Shown here one piece after another: positions 1-7,246 of a DNA stretch of 11,300 nt (position 1 is the first letter of the stretch; every line of letters starts with the position of its first letter). Position numbers and translations under genes: made by a program. The notes beneath the pieces were generated by a model. It searched no databases. It was given only the letters and a program-made list of their open reading frames with translations, and was not told the origin of the DNA. The DNA lies in NCBI GenBank assembly GCA_030151135.1, contig JASLEQ010000019.1, positions 1-11,300 of the forward strand. The letters are read 5' to 3'. The DNA comes from Candidatus Sulfotelmatobacter sp. GTDB lineage: Bacteria; Acidobacteriota; Terriglobia; Terriglobales; SbA1.

Positions 1-141
1 TACACGGAGAACCACAGTATCGTCGTGCGTGGTCCCGTGACCGGTCGCCGCTATCCATTTTCTGCCGCCAATCCTGTCCAGCCAGTCGACTCGCGCGACG
101 CTGCCACCCTGCTGCAGGCCAGATTTTTCCGCCACCCTTAA
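1..141 (+). CDS. C-terminal fragment of unidentified protein, possibly phage-derived
   Basis: Frame 1 is open from the first base of the window to a TAA at 139-141, giving 46 codons with no start because the gene begins to the left. The peptide starts YTENHSIVVRGPVTGRRYPF and ends in ARFFRHP. The core (VRGPVTGRRY, then a hydrophobic stretch, VDSRDA, and a short leucine-rich end) resembles short uncharacterised proteins I associate with head-tail regions of transposable phages and prophages, in which a VRGP-TGRRY segment is followed by VD-RDA. That resemblance is from memory and not tested. Codon use is ordinary and G/C-rich at third positions, which supports real coding. It could equally be the tail of any small hypothetical protein. 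Nothing else phage-like is visible in the window. Confidence 0.55.
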   Translation, partial: YTENHSIVVRGPVTGRRYPFSAANPVQPVDSRDAATLLQARFFRHP

Positions 142-324
142 TCGATCACCGGGTCTACGGTGGCGTGCTGATTTCGCATCTACTCAGGTCGATCCTTGCA
201 GCATCCGAATCCAATAACGTCCCTGCCACCAACTTTTCCTCGGCGCGGCCTAGTAAAATAACACACGCACTCCTGCGCAGCCCACCAGCTTGACAGATAC
301 CAAATGTGTTCACGAGCCGCCCGA
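142..324. other. Intergenic region upstream of the Hsp70-like gene
   Basis: The 183 bases between the partial ORF and the chosen Hsp70-like start hold no convincing gene or hairpin. A perfect -35-like TTGACA lies at 290-295, but there is no matching -10 at 16-18 bp. A TAAAAT hexamer at 254-259 lacks a -35. No clear ribosome binding site precedes either possible ATG (304 or 325). Confidence 0.4.
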
Positions 325-1632
325 ATGAGCAAATCCGCGATCGGCATCGACTTTGGGACCACAAACAGTTCCGTCGCCTTTGCCGGTTCCTCAGATCAGG
401 TCCAGCTCGCCAAATTTCCGTACTTGGGCGGCCTGACCGATGCCTATCGATCGCTCCTCTACCTTCAACAAGTCAAGGAAGACGGCGTGAAAAGACTGAA
501 GTCGTGGACTGGCCCTGAAGCCATTGAACAATATCTTGCCGACGATGTGAAAGGCCGGCTGATCCAGTCACTTAAGTCCTTCCTTAGTAGTCGAAGCCTT
601 CGAAGTACCGAAGTTTTTGGCCGCAGGCTCACACTGGAAGATTTGATCGCAAAAATTCTCCGGGATTTGCGGGAGAATGCCGAATCTCAGTTCGGACTAA
701 GCATCAGGTCTGCAGTAGTGGGGAGGCCCGTTCATTTTGTGGGAGCAGAGAACCAGGAAGATGACACTTTTGCGGAAAGCCGGCTTCGAGCTGCCTTCCA
801 GTCGGCCGGCTATGAATCCGTACAGTTTGAGATGGAGCCCGTTGCCGCAGCACATTACTACGAGTCCACGCTCGATCATGACGAATTAATCCTCATCGGA
901 GATTTTGGAGGCGGCACCAGCGACTTTTCCCTGGTCCACGTAGGTCCCAACCTCCGTCGACGTAATGAACCCGGTTCTAACAGCATTTTAGGCAATGCGG
1001 GAGTCGGGATAGCAGGAGACGCCTTCGACGCAAAACTCATCAGGCATCTCGTGTCCCCAGCTCTCGGAGCCGGCTCGCAGTTACGTTCGCTCGGCAAAAT
1101 CCTGACCGTTCCTAATTGGGTTTACATAAAGCTTGAGCGTTGGCACCATCTATCACTCCTGCGAGCTAGAGAAGTACTGCAGATGTTGAGAGGAGTTCAA
1201 GCCCAATCGCTTGAACCGGAGAAGATCGGAGCACTCATTCACTTCATAAAAGAAGATCTCGGCTTTCAGCTCCACCGCGCGGTACAGAAAGTGAAGAGCG
1301 ACCTGTCGAACGCCCAGCGTGCTAAATTTCAATTTTCGGATGGATTTGTAGATCTGGAGGCGACCGTGGAGCGGTCTGCCTTCGAGGAATGGATCTCTGA
1401 CGAACTCGGGCAGATCGCGCGCTGTGTCGACTCTCTCCTTCTGTCCTCCAGTGTTCTACCCAAGGATGTCGACATGGTCTTCTTGACCGGCGGTTCTTCT
1501 TTCGTGCCGGCGGTGAGAAGACTCTTTGAATCACGATTTGGAAAAGAGCGAATTCGCGGCGGAAATGAATTTACCTCCGTAGCGCGTGGCTTGGCCTTGA
1601 AAGCTATGAAGGTGCACTCGACTTGTCCTTGA
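325..1632 (+). CDS. Hsp70-family ATPase, YegD-like (no substrate-binding domain)
   Basis: This is a 435-residue protein with the actin/Hsp70 ATPase fold. The phosphate-1 loop GIDFGTTNSS is at about residues 7-16, the phosphate-2 motif GDFGGGTSDFS at 192-202, and the adenosine motif LTGGSSFVPAV at 387-397. EPVAAA, before the phosphate-2 motif, is the usual Hsp70 connect region. The sequence ends about 40 residues after the adenosine motif, so the beta-sandwich substrate-binding domain and lid of DnaK are absent. This matches the length and layout of E. coli YegD (about 450 aa), a putative chaperone with unclear clients. The ATG at 325 is preferred because it places GIDFGTT at the normal distance from the N terminus; the upstream ATG at 304 adds seven unconserved residues. 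Neither has a good Shine-Dalgarno. No DnaJ or GrpE gene is nearby. It should be cytoplasmic, and ATP binding is well supported. The biological role is unknown. Confidence 0.9.
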   Translation: MSKSAIGIDFGTTNSSVAFAGSSDQVQLAKFPYLGGLTDAYRSLLYLQQVKEDGVKRLKSWTGPEAIEQYLADDVKGRLIQSLKSFLSSRSLRSTEVFGRRLTLEDLIAKILRDLRENAESQFGLSIRSAVVGRPVHFVGAENQEDDTFAESRLRAAFQSAGYESVQFEMEPVAAAHYYESTLDHDELILIGDFGGGTSDFSLVHVGPNLRRRNEPGSNSILGNAGVGIAGDAFDAKLIRHLVSPALGAGSQLRSLGKILTVPNWVYIKLERWHHLSLLRAREVLQMLRGVQAQSLEPEKIGALIHFIKEDLGFQLHRAVQKVKSDLSNAQRAKFQFSDGFVDLEATVERSAFEEWISDELGQIARCVDSLLLSSSVLPKDVDMVFLTGGSSFVPAVRRLFESRFGKERIRGGNEFTSVARGLALKAMKVHSTCP

Positions 1633-1736
1633 TCGGGCCAAGTCCGAGAGGCCTGCCCGCCATTCTAGGTTAGAAACTTAGTGTGGGATGCGGGGCCGCA
1701 GTGGCTTAACTCACGAAATGCTGGGAGATTAAAACG

Positions 1737-2537
1737 ATGCAATCTTCATCGATCGGAAAACACGCTGGCGCAGGGCCCTCGACGGACCGGCCGTCCATTC
1801 CTGAGCCTTCGTATGCAGAACGGGCGCGAACCCTGATGCACCTCAGCCGTATCGGTACTCTTTCGACCCACTCGCGCAAACAGGCAGGATTTCCCTTTGG
1901 CTCCGTGATGCCCTACGGATTAGATGCTCACGGACGCCCCATCTTTCTCATCAGCTCGATGGCCATGCATACGCAGAATCTTCAGGCGAACCCGCGCGCC
2001 AGCCTGCTCGTGACTGAGCTTGACGCCGGCGGCGACCCTCTTGGCGCCGCCCGAATCACGCTGGTTGGAAATGTTCAAAGAATCCCGGATCCCGAGATAT
2101 CGGAAGCGCGTGACCTCTACCTCTCTCGCCACTCCAACAGCAAGTACTGGGTTGATTTTGAGGATTTTTCTTTTTACCGGATGGACCTCGTCGATCTTTA
2201 TTATGTGGGCGGATTCGGTGTGATGGGCTGGGTAGCGGCAGCGGATTATGACAGCGCACCTCCCGACCCTCTCGCCGATTCAATGGCCGCTATCATGCAG
2301 CACATGAACGCCGACCACAAAGACGCGCTTGTTTTGCTTGCTCGTAGGTTTGCCGGCATAGAGTCCGAGGAAGCATCCATGACAGCGGTCGATCGTCTCG
2401 GTTTTCATGTGCGAATGAAGACCCCGGATGGTATGCGTGGCGCCCGGATCGCATTCTTGCGGGAAGTATCCAACGCTGCAGAGACTCGAAAAGTATTGGT
2501 TGAAATGGTGCAGCAGTGCCGCTCACAGAGCGAGTAA
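1737..2537 (+). CDS. HugZ/pyridoxamine 5'-phosphate oxidase-like protein with C-terminal DUF2470 domain
   Basis: This is a 266-residue cytoplasmic protein. Residues 25-170 form a PNPOx-like split barrel: YAERARTLMHLSRIGTLST, then GFPFGSVMPYGLD, PIFLISSMAMHTQNLQANPRASLLV, and a FEDFSFYRMDLVDLYYVGGFG segment typical of the FMN-binding dimer. Residues 180-260 match DUF2470, with the diagnostic HMNADHKDAL at 189-198. This two-domain order is that of HugZ/HutZ-type heme-degrading proteins and of many 'PPOX class, FMN-binding' proteins of unknown substrate. No heme uptake genes are adjacent, so heme use is not supported by context and a general flavin-dependent reductase is as likely. A GGGAG Shine-Dalgarno at 1723-1727, 9 nt upstream, supports the start. 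The gene is convergent with the UPF0182 gene, with only 62 bp between them and no recognisable terminator. Confidence 0.88.
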   Translation: MQSSSIGKHAGAGPSTDRPSIPEPSYAERARTLMHLSRIGTLSTHSRKQAGFPFGSVMPYGLDAHGRPIFLISSMAMHTQNLQANPRASLLVTELDAGGDPLGAARITLVGNVQRIPDPEISEARDLYLSRHSNSKYWVDFEDFSFYRMDLVDLYYVGGFGVMGWVAAADYDSAPPDPLADSMAAIMQHMNADHKDALVLLARRFAGIESEEASMTAVDRLGFHVRMKTPDGMRGARIAFLREVSNAAETRKVLVEMVQQCRSQSE

Positions 2538-2599
2538 ACAACCCTCGGCTATGACGAGTACACCTCATAACTCCGCGAATCAGGCTCGCAACCGCAGAA

Positions 2600-5446
2600 T
2601 TACTGTCGTCGTCCAGTAGCTGAATTTGTCTGCGCCGCGTTCAGTTTTTCGAGCGCTCGCTTGAGTTCCTCGAGTTTCTGTCCCGCTTCGCCGAGTTTGC
2701 CTTCGGCGGTCAGCCGCTGGTAGTCGGCGAGATCTTTCGCGGCTTCTGCAATTTGCGCATTGAAGTTCGGTACCGACTGCGCTGCGACTCCGGTAGGATG
2801 CTGCGACTCCGGTGCTGGCACCTCCGTAATCGCGCTCGCCGTTAGCGACGATGTTGCTCCACCAAACAGCGACGCCATCGCCGATTCGAAAGTTGGGCCG
2901 TATGCCAACCGGTCCTGCAACGCGAGCACGACCAGTCGCAGCTCCGGCATGGGACTGCGTTCCGCCTGCAAATAAATCGGCTCCGCATACAACAGCGCCT
3001 TGCCAATCGGGATGACCAGCAGCGCTCCTCGCCGCACATGCGAGCCTTGCTGATTCCACAAAGTCAGTTGTCCGGAAAGCTGTGCGTTCTGATCGATACG
3101 TGCTTCGATTTGCAATGGTCCATCAACCAGCCTTGTCTTCGGGAAATCGTAAACAACCGATGTCCCGTAATGTTCCCCGTCGCTGCGCCCGGCGATCCAA
3201 CCGATTAAATTGTTGCGGTTGGCCGGGGTAAACGGCAGAATCTCCACGAATTCCTCGCCATCTTCCCCTGGAAGTTTCATTAGCACGAAATTCGGCTGCA
3301 TCGTCTGCGTGACCTGCTCCCCGGTATCGCTCAACACCACTTCGGAAGCCACCGTCCAAAGATCCTCACGGTTATAGAATGCCTCCGCATCCGTCATGTG
3401 ATAAAGCCCGTAAACATTCGCCTGCAGCTTGAGCATCATCTCCGGATAGCGCACGTGTTTTCGCAATCCCGAAGGCATGGCGAACGCGTCTTTGAACAAA
3501 TCGGGAAATATCCGCCGGTACACCGCAATGATCGGATCTTCCTGATCGAATACATAAAACGTAGTCGTGCCATCGTAGGCATCAATCACCACCTTCACGC
3601 TGTTGCGCATGTAATTCACAACCCCATCGCCCAGAGGGTAGTGGGTGGAATACGGATAGTTGTCAGAGATGGTGAAGGCATCCATGATCCACGAAAGCCG
3701 TCCATCGTCGCCGAGCACGATATATGGATCCGGATCGTAGGTCAGAAAAGGCGCTAACGTCGATACGCGGACGCGCAGGTTCCGCCGCATCAGCAATCGG
3801 CTATTCTGGTTCACATCATCGCTGAACGGAAGTTTGCCCAGGTCATCGCGATCGAACGCAATAATGGCGCGGCGCAGAAAACCGCCAATCACGATCCCAC
3901 CCTCGCCTTCGTAGGAGTTCAGGTTGTTTGTCTGCCCTTGCGGGTAGTTAAATTCCTGCTGCCGGGTCTTTACGTAAACATCCGTATTCGTCAACTCACC
4001 GAAATAGATCTCGGGACGCGTGACCTTCAGGCTCGGAACCGTGGTCTGCACTGGCATGTTGCTCAAAAACAGAGTGGGTAGCCCTTCCGTCGTGAATCCA
4101 TTCACTGGATTCATGGTCAGCCCGTATCCGTGCGTGTAAATAAGTTTCTCGTTGATCCAGTTGCGGCTGCTCTCGGGAAGTTTATCGACATTCATCTCAC
4201 GCGCCGCCAGCATGACTTCACGAGTTGTCCCGTTGATGTTGTAGCGATCGATATCAATGTCGGGAAAGTCGTAATAGGTCCGAATCTCTTGAATCTGCCG
4301 CAGGGTATCTTGCAGCGCTCGCCAGTCCCACAAGCGAACATTCTGCAGAGTCGGCTGATTATTCCCTGCATCCGCTGCTGCCACCGTAGTCTCTGCGGGA
4401 AACTCACGCTGCGTAACGCGGCTCAGTCCGTATGCCTCTCGCGTGAACTCTGTGTTGTAGGCAATGTAGGGTTTCTCACGAACCAGTTCGTTGGGCTTCA
4501 CGATAAAGCTGCCCACATACCACGCGATTACCTGGAAACCCAGGTAACAGACAATCGCTGGAACCACCGACCCAATCAACCATGATCCTCGAGGCACACG
4601 AACGGCATTGACGAAGGCCATCAAAGCGCCCGCAACGAGCGCGACGCAGACCACCAGCAACCCCATCAGCGACACGTGAGCGTCTGTGTAGGTCACTCCG
4701 CCAAAGATGGTGTGATCACTCAGCAGTCGATCAAATCGGCTGAGATACGTATTCGCGGCCAGGACCAGTAACAAACATCCAAATGCAATGGAAAATCCTC
4801 GCCATGGCAAGATCACTTGACGGCTGAGGCGGCCAGCCAGCATACGTACCCCGCCGCTGGCAAAAACAAAGAAAATTGCGACCACACACAAAATGATCGC
4901 CAAAATGAGTAGCCAGCCAACGATGATCTGCCAGGCAGGTAGCGCAAACAAATAGAAGGTCAGCGGTTTACCAAAGATCGGATCTACTACCCCTGAAGTA
5001 CGAGGGGCGTACCAGAAGAGCGCCAAAGTTTGCCATTCGGAAGTGAGCGTGGCCGCGCTGAGCAGGGCAATCGCCAGCGAAGCGACCAATGCGATGAACT
5101 TCAATACCGGTTCCACTGGTAGTTTCACCGGCTGTGAGCCAATAAAAATAGTATGGCCGTCCGGCAGATCGTCAAGATGCGCCCGCTTCAACGCCAGGAA
5201 AGATCCGTAGAAAATAACGAACGTCGCCGTTAGCACTGCAGCGAACACACCCCACTGAACGCTTAGCGTCTTCCAGAAGACGCTCTCGTAGCCGAGGGAC
5301 TTGAACCACAGCACATCGACGTAGTACGACAACGCTGTGCGGGTCCCGAAGAAGAGAATGGCCAACGCAAAAAAAACCAGGAAAACTCGGCGACGGCGGC
5401 CAGGACGCGACTGACGCGCGGGTGGCCACTCAATCGACTGGGGCAT
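2600..5446 (-). CDS. UPF0182 family large integral membrane protein
   Basis: This is a 948-residue protein, the usual size for UPF0182 (PF03699). A basic N terminus (RPGRRRR) leads into seven predicted membrane spans at about 21-42, 61-85, 114-134, 163-197, 218-233, 258-281 and 289-311. A large soluble domain of about 600 residues follows, expected outside the membrane. Family hallmarks visible are VKPNEL-REKPYIAYN-EFTREAYGL just after span 7, YYDFPDIDIDRY near residue 395, and PNFVLMKLPG through LIGWIAGRSDGEHYG at about 717-758. The last 60 residues are Ala/Glu/Lys/Leu-rich and probably coiled coil. The molecular function of the family is not established. The ATG is supported by a GGAG (complement of 5453-5456) with 6 nt spacing. 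The gene appears monocistronic: it converges on the HugZ-like gene and diverges from the 69-aa ORF. No frameshift or in-frame stop is present. Confidence 0.95.
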   Translation of the reverse strand: MPQSIEWPPARQSRPGRRRRVFLVFFALAILFFGTRTALSYYVDVLWFKSLGYESVFWKTLSVQWGVFAAVLTATFVIFYGSFLALKRAHLDDLPDGHTIFIGSQPVKLPVEPVLKFIALVASLAIALLSAATLTSEWQTLALFWYAPRTSGVVDPIFGKPLTFYLFALPAWQIIVGWLLILAIILCVVAIFFVFASGGVRMLAGRLSRQVILPWRGFSIAFGCLLLVLAANTYLSRFDRLLSDHTIFGGVTYTDAHVSLMGLLVVCVALVAGALMAFVNAVRVPRGSWLIGSVVPAIVCYLGFQVIAWYVGSFIVKPNELVREKPYIAYNTEFTREAYGLSRVTQREFPAETTVAAADAGNNQPTLQNVRLWDWRALQDTLRQIQEIRTYYDFPDIDIDRYNINGTTREVMLAAREMNVDKLPESSRNWINEKLIYTHGYGLTMNPVNGFTTEGLPTLFLSNMPVQTTVPSLKVTRPEIYFGELTNTDVYVKTRQQEFNYPQGQTNNLNSYEGEGGIVIGGFLRRAIIAFDRDDLGKLPFSDDVNQNSRLLMRRNLRVRVSTLAPFLTYDPDPYIVLGDDGRLSWIMDAFTISDNYPYSTHYPLGDGVVNYMRNSVKVVIDAYDGTTTFYVFDQEDPIIAVYRRIFPDLFKDAFAMPSGLRKHVRYPEMMLKLQANVYGLYHMTDAEAFYNREDLWTVASEVVLSDTGEQVTQTMQPNFVLMKLPGEDGEEFVEILPFTPANRNNLIGWIAGRSDGEHYGTSVVYDFPKTRLVDGPLQIEARIDQNAQLSGQLTLWNQQGSHVRRGALLVIPIGKALLYAEPIYLQAERSPMPELRLVVLALQDRLAYGPTFESAMASLFGGATSSLTASAITEVPAPESQHPTGVAAQSVPNFNAQIAEAAKDLADYQRLTAEGKLGEAGQKLEELKRALEKLNAAQTNSATGRRQ

Positions 5447-5642
5447 TGCACACTCCGTTTCTACGTCTTTGAGGTCTACTGGAATACTACTCTAGGATGG
5501 TCCTCCGAACTGCCTGCCCTGCAAGAGTTTGCCCCGTGTGGGGAGCACAACAGCGTTTCGCGAAGCAGTTCTGTCGCCCACATGCCGGAGAGGGCGGTGT
5601 CTCAAGGTCACACCAAAGTCACGCAGCCGGGTGCCGCTCCAT

Positions 5643-5672
5643 TTGACGGCTTCCACGGTTATGCGGGATAGT
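5643..5672 (+). promoter_or_regulatory. Candidate sigma70-type promoter for the 69-aa ORF
   Basis: TTGACG at 5643-5648 (5 of 6 matches to TTGACA) and GATAGT at 5667-5672 (4 of 6) are separated by 18 bp. The -10 ends 8 nt before the ATG at 5681, so a transcript would begin at or almost at the start codon. No other promoter or Shine-Dalgarno is obvious in this 234-bp divergent gap. Sequence match only. Confidence 0.35.
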
Positions 5673-5680
5673 GAAACGGA

Positions 5681-5890
5681 ATGGACGTTGAACGCATCAT
5701 CGACGAGATTGAGCAGCTGCAGGAAATGTTCGAAGCGCCGGACATCAGGCCGCTCAACGCCAGCGATATTGCCGCTGCCAATCGAAGGCACGACGAAATG
5801 CTCGCGCAGAGCCCGTGGTTTAAGCTTTGGCAGCAGTTCGGCGTTTGCTGCCGTGGCGAAGCCGAAGGCGGCCCTCGCATCCAAAGCTAG
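5681..5890 (+). CDS. Small hypothetical protein (69 aa)
   Basis: The protein begins MDVERIIDEIEQLQEMFE. Its N-terminal half is acidic and probably helical, followed by a Pro/Leu segment (APDIRPLNASDIAAANRRHDEM) and a WFKLWQQFGVCC patch near the C terminus. It has no membrane span, signal peptide or Cys motif beyond the CC pair. Codon use, with G/C-rich third positions and a plausible amino-acid mix, favours a real gene over the longer frames overlapping it on both strands. The style resembles short conserved hypotheticals of Acidobacteria, but I do not recognise a family or function. No convincing Shine-Dalgarno precedes the ATG; a promoter-like pair lies close enough for leaderless translation. 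It is divergent from the UPF0182 gene and convergent with the exonuclease gene. Confidence 0.6.
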   Translation: MDVERIIDEIEQLQEMFEAPDIRPLNASDIAAANRRHDEMLAQSPWFKLWQQFGVCCRGEAEGGPRIQS

Positions 5891-5995
5891 GCCCGCGCCC
5901 TCCAGTCCCACATCCCCTAGGATTCGTTTCCCAATCAATGCAACGTTTCGGATCAGGGGAAGGTCCGCCAGTTTCCTTTGTGGGCGCCTGCGCTG

Positions 5996-6766
5996 CTAGG
6001 CGGATAGCGTAACCATAATAGGAGTGTGGTCTGAGGGCTTTTCCTGCCCGCGAGGTCCCTTGTCGATCTCGCAGCTTTCCAGTCGATTTGCCAGCGCCGG
6101 AGATAACAGGAAGTGGTCGATTCGTATACCGCGATTGTTTTGGAACGCCTGCCGAAAGTAGTCCCAAAATGTGAAGTGTCCCACTTCGCCCGCGTGCAAC
6201 GACCGGAACGCATCCGTATAGCCAATTCCCAACATCGCCCGATAGCGTTCTCGCGGCTCCGGCTGAAACAGAGCATCGTGCTGCCATGAAGACGGCTTGT
6301 GGCAGTCGATGTCCTCTGGAATCACATTGAAATCGCCGCCGATCAGCGTCGGCATGCCGTCCTGCTTCCATCGAATCATTTGCTGGGTCAACCGATCCAT
6401 CCACGCCAGCTTATACGCAAACTTCTCGCTTCCGATCGGATTGCCATTGGGGGCATAGATATTGACGATGCGAATTCCGTGAATAACCGTCTCCAGGAAT
6501 CGTGCATGGCTATCGGAATCATCGCCGACCAGGGCCCTTGCAATCGTTTCCATCGAATGTCGCGACAGAATCGCAACCCCGTTAAAGGCCTTCTGCGTGA
6601 CCGCCACACTCTCATAGCCGAGAGACTTGAAGGCTTCGGTTGGAAACTCCGTCCCCTTTAATTCTTGCAGTAGCAGCACATCCGGTTCACGAACCTTCAG
6701 CCACTCCGTGACATGGGTCAAACGGGACCGAACAGAATTCAGATTCCAGCTAGCAACTTTGAACAT
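5996..6766 (-). CDS. xthA: Exodeoxyribonuclease III (AP endonuclease family)
   Basis: This is a 256-residue Mg-dependent endonuclease/exonuclease/phosphatase-fold enzyme that cleaves abasic sites and removes 3'-blocking groups in base excision repair. From the ATG at 6766 it reads MFKVASWNLNSVRSRL, the usual XthA start. The metal-binding Glu is in LLLQELKG (E35), followed by GVAILS, IVNIYAPNGNP with the catalytic Tyr region, GGDFNVIPEDID (Asp/Asn), HFTFWDYF, GIRIDHFLLSP (Asp) and the terminal catalytic His in SDHTPIMV. All key residues of the family are present and length is normal. A TTG three bases upstream extends the frame, but the ATG is the better start. There is no Shine-Dalgarno; a good promoter match ends 8 nt before the ATG, suggesting a leaderless message. 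The gene is divergent from the 92-aa ORF. Confidence 0.96.
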   Translation of the reverse strand: MFKVASWNLNSVRSRLTHVTEWLKVREPDVLLLQELKGTEFPTEAFKSLGYESVAVTQKAFNGVAILSRHSMETIARALVGDDSDSHARFLETVIHGIRIVNIYAPNGNPIGSEKFAYKLAWMDRLTQQMIRWKQDGMPTLIGGDFNVIPEDIDCHKPSSWQHDALFQPEPRERYRAMLGIGYTDAFRSLHAGEVGHFTFWDYFRQAFQNNRGIRIDHFLLSPALANRLESCEIDKGPRGQEKPSDHTPIMVTLSA

Positions 6767-6774
6767 CAATCCAC

Positions 6775-6803
6775 ATTTTAGCGTTGAATCTGGGGACGGT
6801 CAC
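6775..6803 (-). promoter_or_regulatory. Candidate promoter for xthA, placed for a leaderless transcript
   Basis: Read on the minus strand, GTGACC (complement of 6798-6803; 4 of 6 matches) and TAAAAT (complement of 6775-6780; 5 of 6) are separated by exactly 17 bp. The -10 ends 8 nt before the ATG at 6766. Transcription would be expected to start at or within a base or two of the start codon, which agrees with the missing ribosome binding site. Confidence 0.45.
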
Positions 6804-6843
6804 GGCGAGACAACGAGAATTTCATGCGGGTTGCCGCTTCAGG

Positions 6844-6871
6844 TTGACCCCTCCGCGCCTTCTCTTAGATC
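6844..6871 (+). promoter_or_regulatory. Weak candidate promoter for the 92-aa ORF
   Basis: TTGACC at 6844-6849 is a good -35 match. With 16 bp spacing the -10 would be TAGATC at 6866-6871, which is poor. It is the best plus-strand match in the divergent xthA/92-aa ORF gap and would give a leader of roughly 55 nt. Low confidence. Confidence 0.22.
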
Positions 6872-6933
6872 ATTGTGCCGCAGGAACCCTGAACGAATCA
6901 GTGGAATAGGTGCGAAGCATCGGACATCTAAGA

Positions 6934-7212
6934 ATGGCGAAGAAGAAGGCTGCTGACATCCCGCCGAAACTCACTGAAGTCGAGCAAGACCTCTTGTCGC
7001 ACATCCAAAACGGATACCAGCTTGAAACAGATTTGCTCGGCAGCAACCCAGTCCTGCGGCGGGCAAAAAACAAAAATAACGAAGAAATTCGGCCGCTGTC
7101 TGCCAATCGCAACACGATCAAAGCTCTGGAACAGAGCGGGCTTATCAGCCCAGTCAAAGGTCAAGATCCGCTCACCACCGTGTGGCATCTGAAGAAGAAG
7201 AAACGCACCTAA
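6934..7212 (+). CDS. Small basic hypothetical protein, possibly winged-helix-like (92 aa)
   Basis: From the ATG at 6934 the product is 92 residues, with lysine clusters at both ends (MAKKKAAD at the start, HLKKKKRT at the end). The middle reads as alternating helices: KLTEVEQDLLSHIQNGYQLETDLL, then SANRNTIKALEQSGLISPV, then TTVWHLKK. A helix, a turn, a second helix ending in LEQSGLI, and a short strand-like segment with an aromatic residue is the pattern of small winged-helix DNA-binding proteins. No specific family is recognised and DNA binding is inference. A GTG at 6910 in the same frame would add eight residues; the ATG is preferred because the lysine-rich start is typical. No strong Shine-Dalgarno is present. 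The permease gene follows 34 bp downstream on the same strand. Confidence 0.6.
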   Translation: MAKKKAADIPPKLTEVEQDLLSHIQNGYQLETDLLGSNPVLRRAKNKNNEEIRPLSANRNTIKALEQSGLISPVKGQDPLTTVWHLKKKKRT

Positions 7213-7232
7213 AGCTCGCCCCACTCCTGCCT

Positions 7233-7238
7233 TACAAT
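7233..7238 (+). promoter_or_regulatory. TACAAT -10-like hexamer before the permease gene
   Basis: TACAAT matches the -10 consensus at 5 of 6 positions and ends 8 nt before the ATG at 7247. The corresponding -35 position is poor. The gene has no Shine-Dalgarno. The spacing is the same as at xthA and the 69-aa ORF. Confidence 0.3.
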
Positions 7239-7246
7239 CGGCAACA

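Noticed and set aside
254..295. TAAAAT (254-259) and TTGACA (290-295) as a promoter for the Hsp70-like gene
   Set aside because: They are in the wrong order and neither has a partner at acceptable spacing.
1633..1736. GGCC...GGCC inverted repeat after the Hsp70-like gene as a terminator
   Set aside because: Stem of only four bases with a 10-nt loop and no T-run.
5492..5938. 148-codon minus-strand frame and the 156-codon plus-strand frame over the same stretch
   Set aside because: Both have unlikely composition (Arg/Ser/Pro runs) and clash with the better-supported 69-aa ORF; no family features.
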